Shown here in pieces: positions 26,289 through 34,555 of a stretch of 45,121 bases of DNA. The notes beneath the pieces are model-generated. The model saw only the letters and a program-made list of their open reading frames with translations. It did no database searches and was not told the origin of the DNA. The stretch's first letter is position 1, and every line of letters starts with the position of its first letter. Made by a program: the position numbers and the translations under genes. The stretch is from NCBI GenBank assembly GCA_030037175.1, contig JASHRV010000036.1:1-45121 (forward strand), in the 5' to 3' direction. The DNA is from Acetobacteraceae bacterium. Lineage in GTDB: Bacteria > Pseudomonadota > Alphaproteobacteria > Acetobacterales > Acetobacteraceae.

Positions 26289-26504
26289 ATGACCAATGCC
26301 GTGAAGATTTTGGCACTCGCCATGGTGCTGGCGCTTGCTCTTTTCATTGCCGTCATCTGCGGCGGCTACGCGCCCTGGTACTTCGCTTGGCTGGTGGGCA
26401 CGACCATGATCATCCTGATCTCGGTCAGCGGTGCCGTGCTGTTCGAGACGCAGGAAAGCGCAGCCGATACGGATCCGCAACCGCATGCAGGGGAGAAAGC
26501 GTGA
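26289..26504 (+). CDS. cydX: CydX-like small subunit with an extra N-terminal transmembrane helix
   Basis: MTNAVKILALAMVLALALFIAVICGGYAPWYFAWLVGTTMIILISVSGAVLFETQ…; contains CydX-like WYFAW-x-x-G; GGAGG ribosome-binding site; 32 bp after cydB. Confidence 0.75.
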   Translation: MTNAVKILALAMVLALALFIAVICGGYAPWYFAWLVGTTMIILISVSGAVLFETQESAADTDPQPHAGEKA

Positions 26505-26602
26505 TGCTGGGCGGACTCGAGGGGCTGATCTTCTTCATCCCGCTCTTCTACCTGCTGCTCTACATCATCGCCTGGCTCTACACGCGCAAGAAATTTCCCT
26601 GA
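26504..26602 (+). CDS. 32-aa single-helix membrane microprotein in the cyd operon
   Basis: TGATG overlap with the previous stop, AGGGGAG upstream; MLGGLEGLIFFIPLFYLLLYIIAWLYTRKKFP. The track buries it in a longer out-of-context ORF (26171..26602). Confidence 0.65.
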   Translation: MLGGLEGLIFFIPLFYLLLYIIAWLYTRKKFP

Positions 26603-26624
26603 CCCACGGGGCTGCCTTTAGACC

Positions 26625-26737
26625 GGGATGGGATCGCTTGCGCTCACCCATCCTGCTCCGGCGATCACGCTCTAGCCTTTGTTTTTCCCGCGTGATTCAC
26701 GCCTCCGGTGATTCCACCGTCGGCGATCACGCTTTAG
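26625..26737. repeat. RIME-like palindromic intergenic mosaic element
   Basis: CGATCACGCTCTAGCCTTTGTTTTTCCCGCGTGATTCACGCCTCCGGTGATTCCACCGTCGGCGATCACGCTTTAG: palindromic arms typical of alphaproteobacterial intergenic mosaics. Confidence 0.65.
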
Positions 26738-26916
26738 AGTGTGTTATGAATCTTCCAGGACCCATCGAGCGATGAGTCACGAAGACAGTTCTCTTTTGAA
26801 AAAGAGAACCAGAAAACTTTTATCCGTTTTCAGTCCGCCGTTCGGAGTCCCCGGATGGTGCCGGGTCCGGAAAACGGATAAAAGTCTTTTTGCTTCTTTT
26901 TCTTCAGAAAAAGAAG
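26738..26916 (+). repeat. Dispersed three-hairpin intergenic repeat, copy C (most complete)
   Basis: GTTCTCTTTT-GA-AAAAGAGAAC (26788-26809), ACTTTTATCCGTTTT…AAAACGGATAAAAGT, CTTCTTTTTCT-TC-AGAAAAAGAAG (26893-26916). Confidence 0.92.
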
Positions 26917-26980
26917 GCGTTTCCTCTCCTTTTCAATACTTCATCAGGGCGCACAGCACCCTCGTGGCAGAACTCAGGGG

Positions 26981-28282
26981 TCAGGCGAAGGCGAGTGAGG
27001 CTTCGGCGTTCCAGCGCTCCCACGCGGCGCGGTAGGCGGAATGGGAGATCGCATAGGGAAGCCGTGCCAGACGATCGATCCAGGCTTCGGTCGCCGCCGC
27101 GGCGCGGTGCCAGCACCAAGCGACGAATTCTTCCTTGAGCCGGAGCGATCCATCGCGAACGGTGGCGGACTCGCTTTGAAAGCTCCGCTCGAGCGCATCG
27201 AACTCGGCACGGATCGCCGGCTTGAGCTGGCGATAATGAGCCATCGCCGGGCGATGCAGCCGCTCATGACGCCACCAGATCGTGCCTTCCGTGTCGGTGC
27301 CGAGCGGCATCAGGCCGGACGGAGTATCGACGCCGAAGAAGAGCGGCTTGAAGATCGAGAGATCTGTCGCCGAAGTGCCGGTCATCCAGACGACGACGCT
27401 GTCGGGCCTCACCTCGGTGATCATCGCGCTGGTCGCGTGCCAGAACCGCGCCGGCGTCGGCCCCGCATGCATGCAGACCTTGGTCGGCCGTGCATCAGCG
27501 GTGACGTCATAGCTCGCCTCGTCGCCGACATCGCGCAGAACAGCCGCCATGTCGTGCATCGTGATCGCCCCGCGCCGGGCAGCGAGCAGCCCGGCGGCGC
27601 AGGATTCGCGCTCGTCGGCAGCACACTCCTGCTCGCGCACAGGGTCCGCAAAGCGGGCGCGGAAATCCGGCTTCGTCTCGCCGTTGACCGGTCGGGATGC
27701 AGAAAGGGAAGAGAGATCCCAGTCGGCGCCGATCTGGAAACGGTTCGAGATCGCCTCCGTGCTCTTTGCCTGCCGTGCCGCCCAGTGATGTCCGGCGCAA
27801 TTGACGACCCAGGCCTCCTTGCGGTCGGCGACGAGGAGGCCGGAATCGAACCAATAATTGCCCATCATCTGGCAATTGCCGCCCTGGCCGAAGCGCACGA
27901 CGTGATCGCCGATGACATCGACCGCATCGCGCGCGCTCGCGGCACGCTCGAGCGCAAGCCTGAGAAGATCGATCGCCCCGGTACCGTCCTTCTCGCATTT
28001 CTGATTGCTGAAGGCCGCTTCATTGCCGATCGCGACGCCATGCTCATTGCAGCCGACCTCGCCGCCCCAGGTCCAGAAGGAGCGGCCAAGGATGACTTCG
28101 TGCGTGTGTGTCGCCTGCGGGATGGTGAGGTGGGTGACGCGCACGGCGGCGCCGGGCAGGTAGTCGCGCCGCGGAAGGCGCAGGATCTGCTGCGCCTCGT
28201 TGACTTCGGTGTCGGCGTTCTTAGCGAGCAGAACGGCGCCGTCTTCGGTGGCGTCCGGCAGGGCGACGATCGTGTCGCACAT
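26981..28282 (-). CDS. C69-family dipeptidase / secernin-like Ntn hydrolase
   Basis: MCDTIVALPDATEDGAVLLAKNADTEVNEAQ…GEVGCNEHGVAIGNEA: Cys2 N-terminal nucleophile and C69/secernin signature. Confidence 0.88.
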   Translation of the reverse strand: MCDTIVALPDATEDGAVLLAKNADTEVNEAQQILRLPRRDYLPGAAVRVTHLTIPQATHTHEVILGRSFWTWGGEVGCNEHGVAIGNEAAFSNQKCEKDGTGAIDLLRLALERAASARDAVDVIGDHVVRFGQGGNCQMMGNYWFDSGLLVADRKEAWVVNCAGHHWAARQAKSTEAISNRFQIGADWDLSSLSASRPVNGETKPDFRARFADPVREQECAADERESCAAGLLAARRGAITMHDMAAVLRDVGDEASYDVTADARPTKVCMHAGPTPARFWHATSAMITEVRPDSVVVWMTGTSATDLSIFKPLFFGVDTPSGLMPLGTDTEGTIWWRHERLHRPAMAHYRQLKPAIRAEFDALERSFQSESATVRDGSLRLKEEFVAWCWHRAAAATEAWIDRLARLPYAISHSAYRAAWERWNAEASLAFA

Positions 28283-29283
28283 CAGTTTGCTCCCTGGTTG
28301 CGGATTTCACTTGCGAAATGGCAGGCGGCCCAGTGCCCAGCGCCGAAGGCGATGCGTGGCGGAGGCGTCGTGCAGATGGGCCGGGCGGAGGGACAGCGGG
28401 TGCGGAAAGGGCAGCCCTCAGGCACTGCAGCTGCGCTCGGCGGCTCGCCCTCCAGCGGCCGGGCCGGGTGCGGCGCGGCCGGATCGGGCTTGGGGATCGC
28501 GCCAATCAGCGCACGCGTATAGGGGTGGGCGGGCGCGCGGAAAACTTCTGCGACCGGACCGCATTCGACGAGATGGCCAAGATACATCACACCGACACGC
28601 GCACAGAGATAGGCGATGACGCCGAGATCGTGCGATATGAAAAGCATCGAAAGGCCGCGCCGCTCGCCGAGATCGGCGAGCAGGTTGAGCACCTGGGCGC
28701 GCACCGAGACATCAAGCGCCGAAACGGCTTCATCTGCGACCAGCAAGGCCGGGCGCACGGCGAGCGAGCGGGCGATGCCAACGCGCTGACGCTGACCGCC
28801 GGACAGTTCGCGCGGATAGCGCCCGGCGGTCTCGGGGCCGAGCCCGACTTCGGAAAGCAAGCGCCTCGTCTCCGCTTTGACATCTGCGGGCGGCACGACC
28901 CGGTGCCAGGCGAGCGGCTCGGCGATCGCCGAACCCACGGTCATGCGCGGGTTGAGCGAGGCATAGGGATCCTGGAAGACCATCTGCACGCCGCGACGCA
29001 GCGCGTCGAGGCTGTTCCCCGAAAGCGCACCGATATCCCTGCCACGGAAGCGGATGCTGCCGGCGTCCGGTTTAAGAAGGCCAAGCGCGAGGCGCGCGAG
29101 CGTGCTCTTGCCGCAGCCGGACTCGCCGACGAGACCGAAGCATTCGCGCGGGCCGATCGAGAACTCGACTCCAGCCACCGCCTGCACCCGCCGCTGCGGG
29201 CGGCCGGCAAGAACAGCGAGCGGCGTTCGCCGGACGGCGAAATGCTTGGAAACGCCGTCGATCTCGAGGACGCTCTCAGACAT
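28282..29283 (-). CDS. Oligo/dipeptide ABC transporter ATP-binding protein (DppF/OppF-like)
   Basis: GLVGESGCGKSTLARLALGLLKPDAGSI, QMVFQDPYASLNPRMTV, LSGGQRQRVGIARSLAV, VADEAVSALDVSVRAQ, HPYTRALIGAIP. Confidence 0.92.
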   Translation of the reverse strand: MSESVLEIDGVSKHFAVRRTPLAVLAGRPQRRVQAVAGVEFSIGPRECFGLVGESGCGKSTLARLALGLLKPDAGSIRFRGRDIGALSGNSLDALRRGVQMVFQDPYASLNPRMTVGSAIAEPLAWHRVVPPADVKAETRRLLSEVGLGPETAGRYPRELSGGQRQRVGIARSLAVRPALLVADEAVSALDVSVRAQVLNLLADLGERRGLSMLFISHDLGVIAYLCARVGVMYLGHLVECGPVAEVFRAPAHPYTRALIGAIPKPDPAAPHPARPLEGEPPSAAAVPEGCPFRTRCPSARPICTTPPPRIAFGAGHWAACHFASEIRNQGAN

Positions 29284-30277
29284 GCGCCACCGCCTCCGCA
29301 ATGACGGGATGGAGGCAGGCGAAGCCACCGCCGGTGCCGAGCGCACGCCAGGGTGGCGATCGCTCGGTGCAGGCCCCGCTCGCGCGCGGGCAACGCGGCG
29401 CAAAACCACAGCCGGGCGGGCGAAGGGCGGGGTCGGGTGGGCGGCCCGGGATTGGCGCCAGCGGATGGAGCGCACGCGGCCCTTGCGGGATCGAATCGAG
29501 CAACATGCGCGTATAGGGATGGGCGGGAGCAGAGAAGAGGCGTGCCACTGGCGCCTCCTCGACGATGCGCCCGGCATACATCACTGCGACGCGCTCGCAG
29601 ATCTGCGCGATGACGCCGAGATCGTGCGTGACGAGCACCAGGGCCATTCCGAGGCTGCGGCGGAGCTCGTCCAGCAGCCGCAGGATCTGGTCCTGGATGG
29701 TCACGTCGAGCGCTGTGGTCGGCTCGTCGGCAAGCAGGAGCCGGGGTGAACAGGCAAGCGCGATCGCGAGCGCGACACGCTGGCGCTGGCCGCCCGAAAG
29801 CTCGTGGGGATAGGAGGCAGCCAGCCGTTCCGGCTCCGGCAGACCAACGAGCCGCATCACCTCGATCGTGCGCCGCCGCCGCGCCGCCGGGTCGAGCTTG
29901 CCGTGCCAGCGTAGCGCCTCGGCGATCTGCCGGCCGACCAGCATCACCGGGTTGAGCGCCGAAAGCGGGTCCTGAAAGACCATGCCGATACCGGCTCCGC
30001 GCAACCGTGCGAGGCGCGCTTCCTCCATCCCGGCGATATTCTCTCCTGAGAAATGGACGCGCCCGGATGCATGAAGCCCCTCTGGCAAGAGGCCGATGAT
30101 CGCGCGAACGGTGGTGCTCTTGCCCGAGCCGGATTCCCCGACAATCCCAAAGGATTCCCCGGCGCCAAGCGTGAAGGCGACATCTTCGACGAGGCTCGCG
30201 CCGTCGGCGGTACGCGTGACGCCCACGCCTTCGAGCGCAAGGAGAGGCGACGCCTCGATCATCGCTGCGTCGTTCAT
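29276..30277 (-). CDS. Oligo/dipeptide ABC transporter ATP-binding protein (DppD/OppD-like)
   Basis: GIVGESGSGKSTTVRAIIGLLP, LSGGQRQRVALAIALACSPRLLLADEPTTALDVTIQDQIL, HPYTRMLLDSIP. Confidence 0.92.
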   Translation of the reverse strand: MNDAAMIEASPLLALEGVGVTRTADGASLVEDVAFTLGAGESFGIVGESGSGKSTTVRAIIGLLPEGLHASGRVHFSGENIAGMEEARLARLRGAGIGMVFQDPLSALNPVMLVGRQIAEALRWHGKLDPAARRRRTIEVMRLVGLPEPERLAASYPHELSGGQRQRVALAIALACSPRLLLADEPTTALDVTIQDQILRLLDELRRSLGMALVLVTHDLGVIAQICERVAVMYAGRIVEEAPVARLFSAPAHPYTRMLLDSIPQGPRALHPLAPIPGRPPDPALRPPGCGFAPRCPRASGACTERSPPWRALGTGGGFACLHPVIAEAVAHV

Positions 30278-31128
30278 CGTCTGGTCTCAGGACGCAGAAA
30301 ATCGGCAAGCCCGTCGCCGAAGAGGCTGAAGGAGATTGCGAGCAGCACGATCGCAAGACCAGGAAAGGCGCTGATCCAGGGCGCGCGATCGACGAAGCTG
30401 TAGCCGTCGGCGATGATGAGGCCCCATTCGGGCGAAGGCGGCTGCGCGCCAAGGCCGAGGAAACCCAGGGAACTGCCAAGGAAAATACCAAGGATCACGT
30501 CCGAACTCGCGTAGATCACCGCTTGCGGGATGACGTTGGGCAACAGATGACGGAGCAGCACGCGACGATCGGGAAGGCCAAGCAGCCGCGCTGCCTCGGC
30601 ATATTCAAGGCGCTTGGCGAGCAGCGTTTCGGCACGAATGATCCGGGCATAGCTCACCCAGCCGACCATGGCGACGGCGATGTACATGTTGGTGAGGCCA
30701 GGGCCCAGTACGGCGACGATGGCGATGACGATGACGAGGAAGGGAAATGCGACGGCAATATCGACGAGCCGCATCACCACCGTCTCGATCAAACCGCCGA
30801 AATATCCGGCGAGCAGCCCAAGGGTCGAGCCAATGAGGAAGGCCGGCAGGACGGTAAAAAGCCCGATCTCGAGGTCGATATGCGCACCCCAGACGACGCG
30901 GGTGAAAATCCCCCGCCCGAGATTGTCGGTGCCGAAGGGAAAGGCGAGACTCGGCGGACGCAGCGAATGGAGAAGATCCATCGTGCTTGGGTTGCCGACC
31001 AGAAGCGGCCCCAATGCAGCAAGCGCGACCCACGCCGTGAGCAGGCTCGCGCCGAGCACGAGGTTGCGCGGCAGCTTCCGCCTAGCCGCGGTTTCTCTGC
31101 CCGCCTCGGCCGCCGTCGCGGCGCTCAT
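30274..31128 (-). CDS. Oligo/dipeptide ABC transporter permease (DppC-like)
   Basis: PFGTDNLGRGIFTRVVWGAHIDLEIG…YAEAARLLGLPDRRVLLRHLLPNVIPQAVIYAS; EAA motif. Confidence 0.9.
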   Translation of the reverse strand: MSAATAAEAGRETAARRKLPRNLVLGASLLTAWVALAALGPLLVGNPSTMDLLHSLRPPSLAFPFGTDNLGRGIFTRVVWGAHIDLEIGLFTVLPAFLIGSTLGLLAGYFGGLIETVVMRLVDIAVAFPFLVIVIAIVAVLGPGLTNMYIAVAMVGWVSYARIIRAETLLAKRLEYAEAARLLGLPDRRVLLRHLLPNVIPQAVIYASSDVILGIFLGSSLGFLGLGAQPPSPEWGLIIADGYSFVDRAPWISAFPGLAIVLLAISFSLFGDGLADFLRPETRR

Positions 31129-32075
31129 GCGACCTCGCGCCGCACGCGCGGGTCGAGCAGAAGCTGCATGAGATCGGTCGCGAGATTGACAAGCACGACC
31201 AGCACGCCAAGAACGAGCGTCACTGCTTGTATGACCGGATAGTCTCGCGTTCCGATCGAGTTGATCATGAGCTGGCCGAGTCCGGGCACGGCAAACACCG
31301 TTTCGACGATCACCGTGCTGCCGACAAGATAGCCAATATTGAGACCGAGGACAGTGACAGCGGGAACGATGGCATTGGGCAGCGCGTGGCCGAGCAGCAC
31401 CACGCGCCGCGGCAGGCCTTTCGCGCGCGCCGTGTCGATGTAGCCCGAGGCGAGCGCCTCCATCAGGCTCGCGCGCAGCGCCCGCAGCACCAGGGGCGCA
31501 AGATTGATAGCGATGGTAAGCGCAGGAAGAAAGAGATCAAAGAGATGGGATGGCAAGCCGGTGCCGTAGCCGGCGACCGGAAAGATCGGAATCGTCACGG
31601 CAAGAAGGAGGATCAGCATGAAGCCGATCCAGTAGCTTGGCAGGCCGACGCCGACGACGGCACCGATGCGCACCAGATGATCGGCGGCCTGGTCGCGGCG
31701 TGCCGCAGCAAGCAGCCCGGCGGGCAGAGCGATGGCGAGCGTGAGCACGACGCTGTAGGCGATCAGCACGAGCGTCGGTCCGAGATGGGTCAGCACGAGC
31801 CGGCTGATCGCCTCGCCGTAATAGTAGGAATGGCCGAAATCTCCGGCCGCGAGGTGGCGCACGAAGATCAGGTACTGCGCCCAGAGCGGCCGGTCGAGCC
31901 CGAGATGCGCGCGCATCGCGGCAACAAGCTCGGGGGTGGCATGGATGCCGAGGAGGGTGCGCGCGGGATCGCCCGGGATCAGGCGCACCAGCAGGAACAC
32001 GACCATCGTGATTCCGATCGCGACGGGCACGAGCATGAGCAGCCGGCGCAGGATGTAGCGGGTCATGCCCGGCAC
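31125..32075 (-). CDS. Oligo/dipeptide ABC transporter permease (DppB-like)
   Basis: MTRYILRRLLMLVPVAIGITMVVFLLVRLIPGDPA…YIDTARAKGLPRRVVLLGHALPNAIVPAVTVLGLNIGYLVGSTVIVETVFAVPGLGQL. Confidence 0.92.
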   Translation of the reverse strand: MPGMTRYILRRLLMLVPVAIGITMVVFLLVRLIPGDPARTLLGIHATPELVAAMRAHLGLDRPLWAQYLIFVRHLAAGDFGHSYYYGEAISRLVLTHLGPTLVLIAYSVVLTLAIALPAGLLAAARRDQAADHLVRIGAVVGVGLPSYWIGFMLILLLAVTIPIFPVAGYGTGLPSHLFDLFLPALTIAINLAPLVLRALRASLMEALASGYIDTARAKGLPRRVVLLGHALPNAIVPAVTVLGLNIGYLVGSTVIVETVFAVPGLGQLMINSIGTRDYPVIQAVTLVLGVLVVLVNLATDLMQLLLDPRVRREVA

Positions 32076-32118
32076 ATCATCTCAGGCCGCTCATGCCGCG
32101 CCCCCGTCGCGGCGAAAT

Positions 32119-33705
32119 TCAGCTCTTCCAAACGTCTTCGAGCCAGTAATTGCCGGTCGGCAGCACCTGAAAGCCATGCACGTTCGCCCGCACGCCCGTG
32201 CGTGCCGGCGTCCAGTAGAGCCAGAGGAAAGGCGCATCGTGCCAAATGATGCGCTGCATCTGGAGATAGATGGCGGCGCGCTTGGCCGGATCCAGTTCCG
32301 CGAGCCCCTGCTTGGCGAGCGCATCGACCTTGGTGTTGTTGTAGAAGGTCCAAACGGCATCGCTGCCCTCATCGCCGGCACCGGCATAGGCGACCAGCTC
32401 GCACGGATCGATAATGTCGCTCGTCATGTAGCCCCAGGCCATCTCGTACTTGCCGGTGGCGAGCTGGTTGTATTGCGTATTCGTCTCGAGCGGTGTGATC
32501 GACATCTTCACCTTGAGCGGCAGCAGCATCTGCTGGATGATCTGGGCGACCTGGTTGCCCACCGTGTCGCCCGAAACCGTGGTGCAGGTCACTGAGAATC
32601 CGTCTGCCATGCTGCTTGCGGCCATCAGCGTCTTGGCCTTGGCCGGATCGTACGGATAGGGAGGATCCTGCGTGTCCGCATCCATCATGCGGGGCAGGAA
32701 GGAAGTCGGCACCGTTCCGTAGCCGAACAGGGCGGCCTGGATGATCGCCTGCTTGTCGATCGCGTAGTTGAACGCTTGCCGGACCTGCCAATCCGCGAAT
32801 TTCGGGCTCTTGACGTTGAACTGAAACCAATCGATCCGATCATAAGTTGCAAGCTGCACGCTCATGCCCGGTGCCTTGCTCAGCCGGGCGATCTGGCTGA
32901 ATGGCACATCGCTGCCGATATCGATCTCGCCTGACTGCAGCTTCAACATGCGTACATTGTCGTCGGCGATCACCGAAAGGATCACCTGGTCCAGATACGG
33001 GCGCGAGGGGTCCCAGAAATGCGGGTTGCGCACCATCAGAATGCGGTCGCCCTTGCGCCAGTCCTGCATGATGAAGGGGCCGGAGCCGATCGGCTTCTCG
33101 CCGAAGGCGCTCGCCCCCATCTTCTTGAAGGTCGCCTCGGGCGTGATGCACGCGGCATGCGTGGAGATCGCCGCCAGGAAAGGCGCCCAGTCCTGTTTGA
33201 GCTCGAAGACGACGGTATGCGGATCCGGCGTCACGATATCCATTTGCGGATAGAGCGAGGCGGCCCAGGAATCTTTGTCGGTGAGCACGCGTGTGAACGA
33301 GAATTTCACGTCGGCCGAGGTTACGGGCGTTCCGTCCGAGAAAAGCGCGTTCTGACGGAGGTGGAAGGTGTAGGTACGCTTGTCGGTACTCGCTTCCCAG
33401 CTCTCGGCGAGATCCGGAACGAACCCGTCGCCCTTCTGGTTGCTGCGGATCAGCATCTGAAAGACAAGAAGCTTGGCCCAGATCGACATATTGTCGGTCG
33501 GCACGACCGGCTCAAAGGAGACAACATCGGCGGTGCGCGCCATGGTAAGCGTGCCTCCGCGCGTGGGCGCGGCCGCACGGGCCGCCTGAAGGCCAAGCGG
33601 GACGCCTCCCGCCGCCAGTCCGAGCGCGCCCGCGCCCTGCAGCAGACGGCGTCGCCCGATTCCCATCGGGCCGCAGCCCGCACCGCCGATCCGCCTGCGT
33701 TCCAT
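32119..33705 (-). CDS. Family 5 (DppA/OppA-type) extracellular solute-binding protein, Tat-like signal
   Basis: Twin-Arg GIGRRRLLQGAGALGLAAGG; LAESWEASTDKRTYTFHLRQNALFSDGTPVTSADVKFSFTRV; SBP family 5 core. Confidence 0.9.
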   Translation of the reverse strand: MERRRIGGAGCGPMGIGRRRLLQGAGALGLAAGGVPLGLQAARAAAPTRGGTLTMARTADVVSFEPVVPTDNMSIWAKLLVFQMLIRSNQKGDGFVPDLAESWEASTDKRTYTFHLRQNALFSDGTPVTSADVKFSFTRVLTDKDSWAASLYPQMDIVTPDPHTVVFELKQDWAPFLAAISTHAACITPEATFKKMGASAFGEKPIGSGPFIMQDWRKGDRILMVRNPHFWDPSRPYLDQVILSVIADDNVRMLKLQSGEIDIGSDVPFSQIARLSKAPGMSVQLATYDRIDWFQFNVKSPKFADWQVRQAFNYAIDKQAIIQAALFGYGTVPTSFLPRMMDADTQDPPYPYDPAKAKTLMAASSMADGFSVTCTTVSGDTVGNQVAQIIQQMLLPLKVKMSITPLETNTQYNQLATGKYEMAWGYMTSDIIDPCELVAYAGAGDEGSDAVWTFYNNTKVDALAKQGLAELDPAKRAAIYLQMQRIIWHDAPFLWLYWTPARTGVRANVHGFQVLPTGNYWLEDVWKS

Positions 33706-33949
33706 TCCCGCCTCCTGTTGGTTCGCCTTATCGGTGGGAGATTATGCAAATTCCCTGCCGCCGCAAAGTTGTTCAGCAGTCTTATTTTCGGTATGGAAAC
33801 CCCTTCTTCTGCCCGGTTTTTGATCACTCACTGGCGGTAAATGGCCAAGATTTTGGCGGCTTCCGGCCACTCCGCCGAGCGGATCCGGTGCTCCGACGAA
33901 GATCCAGATTTTCCTTGTCGAAGCGGCCTGTCGTGCTATCGGGAAGGCT

Positions 33950-34555
33950 ATGTCCGACTTTCGTCCCGATCATGCAATCGCTCAAACCCTCGGCATGCTG
34001 CGCAAGAGCCGCGGCTGGACTCTGAAAACCCTGAGCGAGGCCACAGGCGTCAGCATCTCGGCTCTTTCCAAGATCGAGAACGGCCAGGCCGGTGTCTCAT
34101 TCGAGACAGTGCGGCGCATTCTGCGCTCGCTTTCCCTCCGTTTCGACGATCTCGTCGGCGGCGAGCCGGGTCGCAGCGGCCATGGTCGCCGAGCCGTCAA
34201 CCGCCGCGGCAGCGGGACGCGCGTGAAGGCCGATGGCCGCTCCTACGAGCTCTTCGCCACCGATCTGCTACGCCGGCGCATGATCCCGATGATCACCACG
34301 GTGCACGCCCGAACGCTTGCCGAATGGGGCGCGCTCGCTAGCCACCCGGGAGAGGAGTGGATGTACGTGCTCAGCGGAGCGGTTGCCCTGCACACCGAGC
34401 ACTACGCCCCGCTCCGCCTCGAGGCGGGAGACAGCATCTATATCGATGCCGAGATGGCCCATGGCCTTGTCTCGCTCTGTGAGGAGCCGGCCGAGGTGCT
34501 CTCGGTCGTGGCCGGCGACGTGCCTTTTCCTCCCGATGCCAATGGCGCCGCCTGA
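33950..34555 (+). CDS. XRE-family HTH regulator with C-terminal cupin
   Basis: IAQTLGMLRKSRGWTLKTLSEATGVSISALSKIENGQAGVSFETVRRIL plus cupin HPGEEWMYVLSGAVALHTEHYAPLRLEAGDSIYIDAEMAHGL. Confidence 0.92.
   Translation: MSDFRPDHAIAQTLGMLRKSRGWTLKTLSEATGVSISALSKIENGQAGVSFETVRRILRSLSLRFDDLVGGEPGRSGHGRRAVNRRGSGTRVKADGRSYELFATDLLRRRMIPMITTVHARTLAEWGALASHPGEEWMYVLSGAVALHTEHYAPLRLEAGDSIYIDAEMAHGLVSLCEEPAEVLSVVAGDVPFPPDANGAA

Noticed and set aside
26625-26737. Possible CRISPR-like or phage attachment repeat
   Set aside because: Only partial palindromes with no repeat-spacer periodicity and no integrase nearby; fits an intergenic mosaic element.
26739-27035. Conserved ORF SLLKKRTRKLLSVF…KTDKSLFASFSSEKE in repeat copies A, B and C
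   Set aside because: Translation of A/T-rich hairpin arms; copy D has an early stop and flanks are not protein-like. Compensatory hairpin changes favour structure over coding, though A-C do keep the frame.
29276-29577. N-terminal extension of the DppF-like ORF (track start 29577)
   Set aside because: Overlaps the DppD-like gene in another frame; the start MSESVLEIDGVSKHF at 29283 matches the family.
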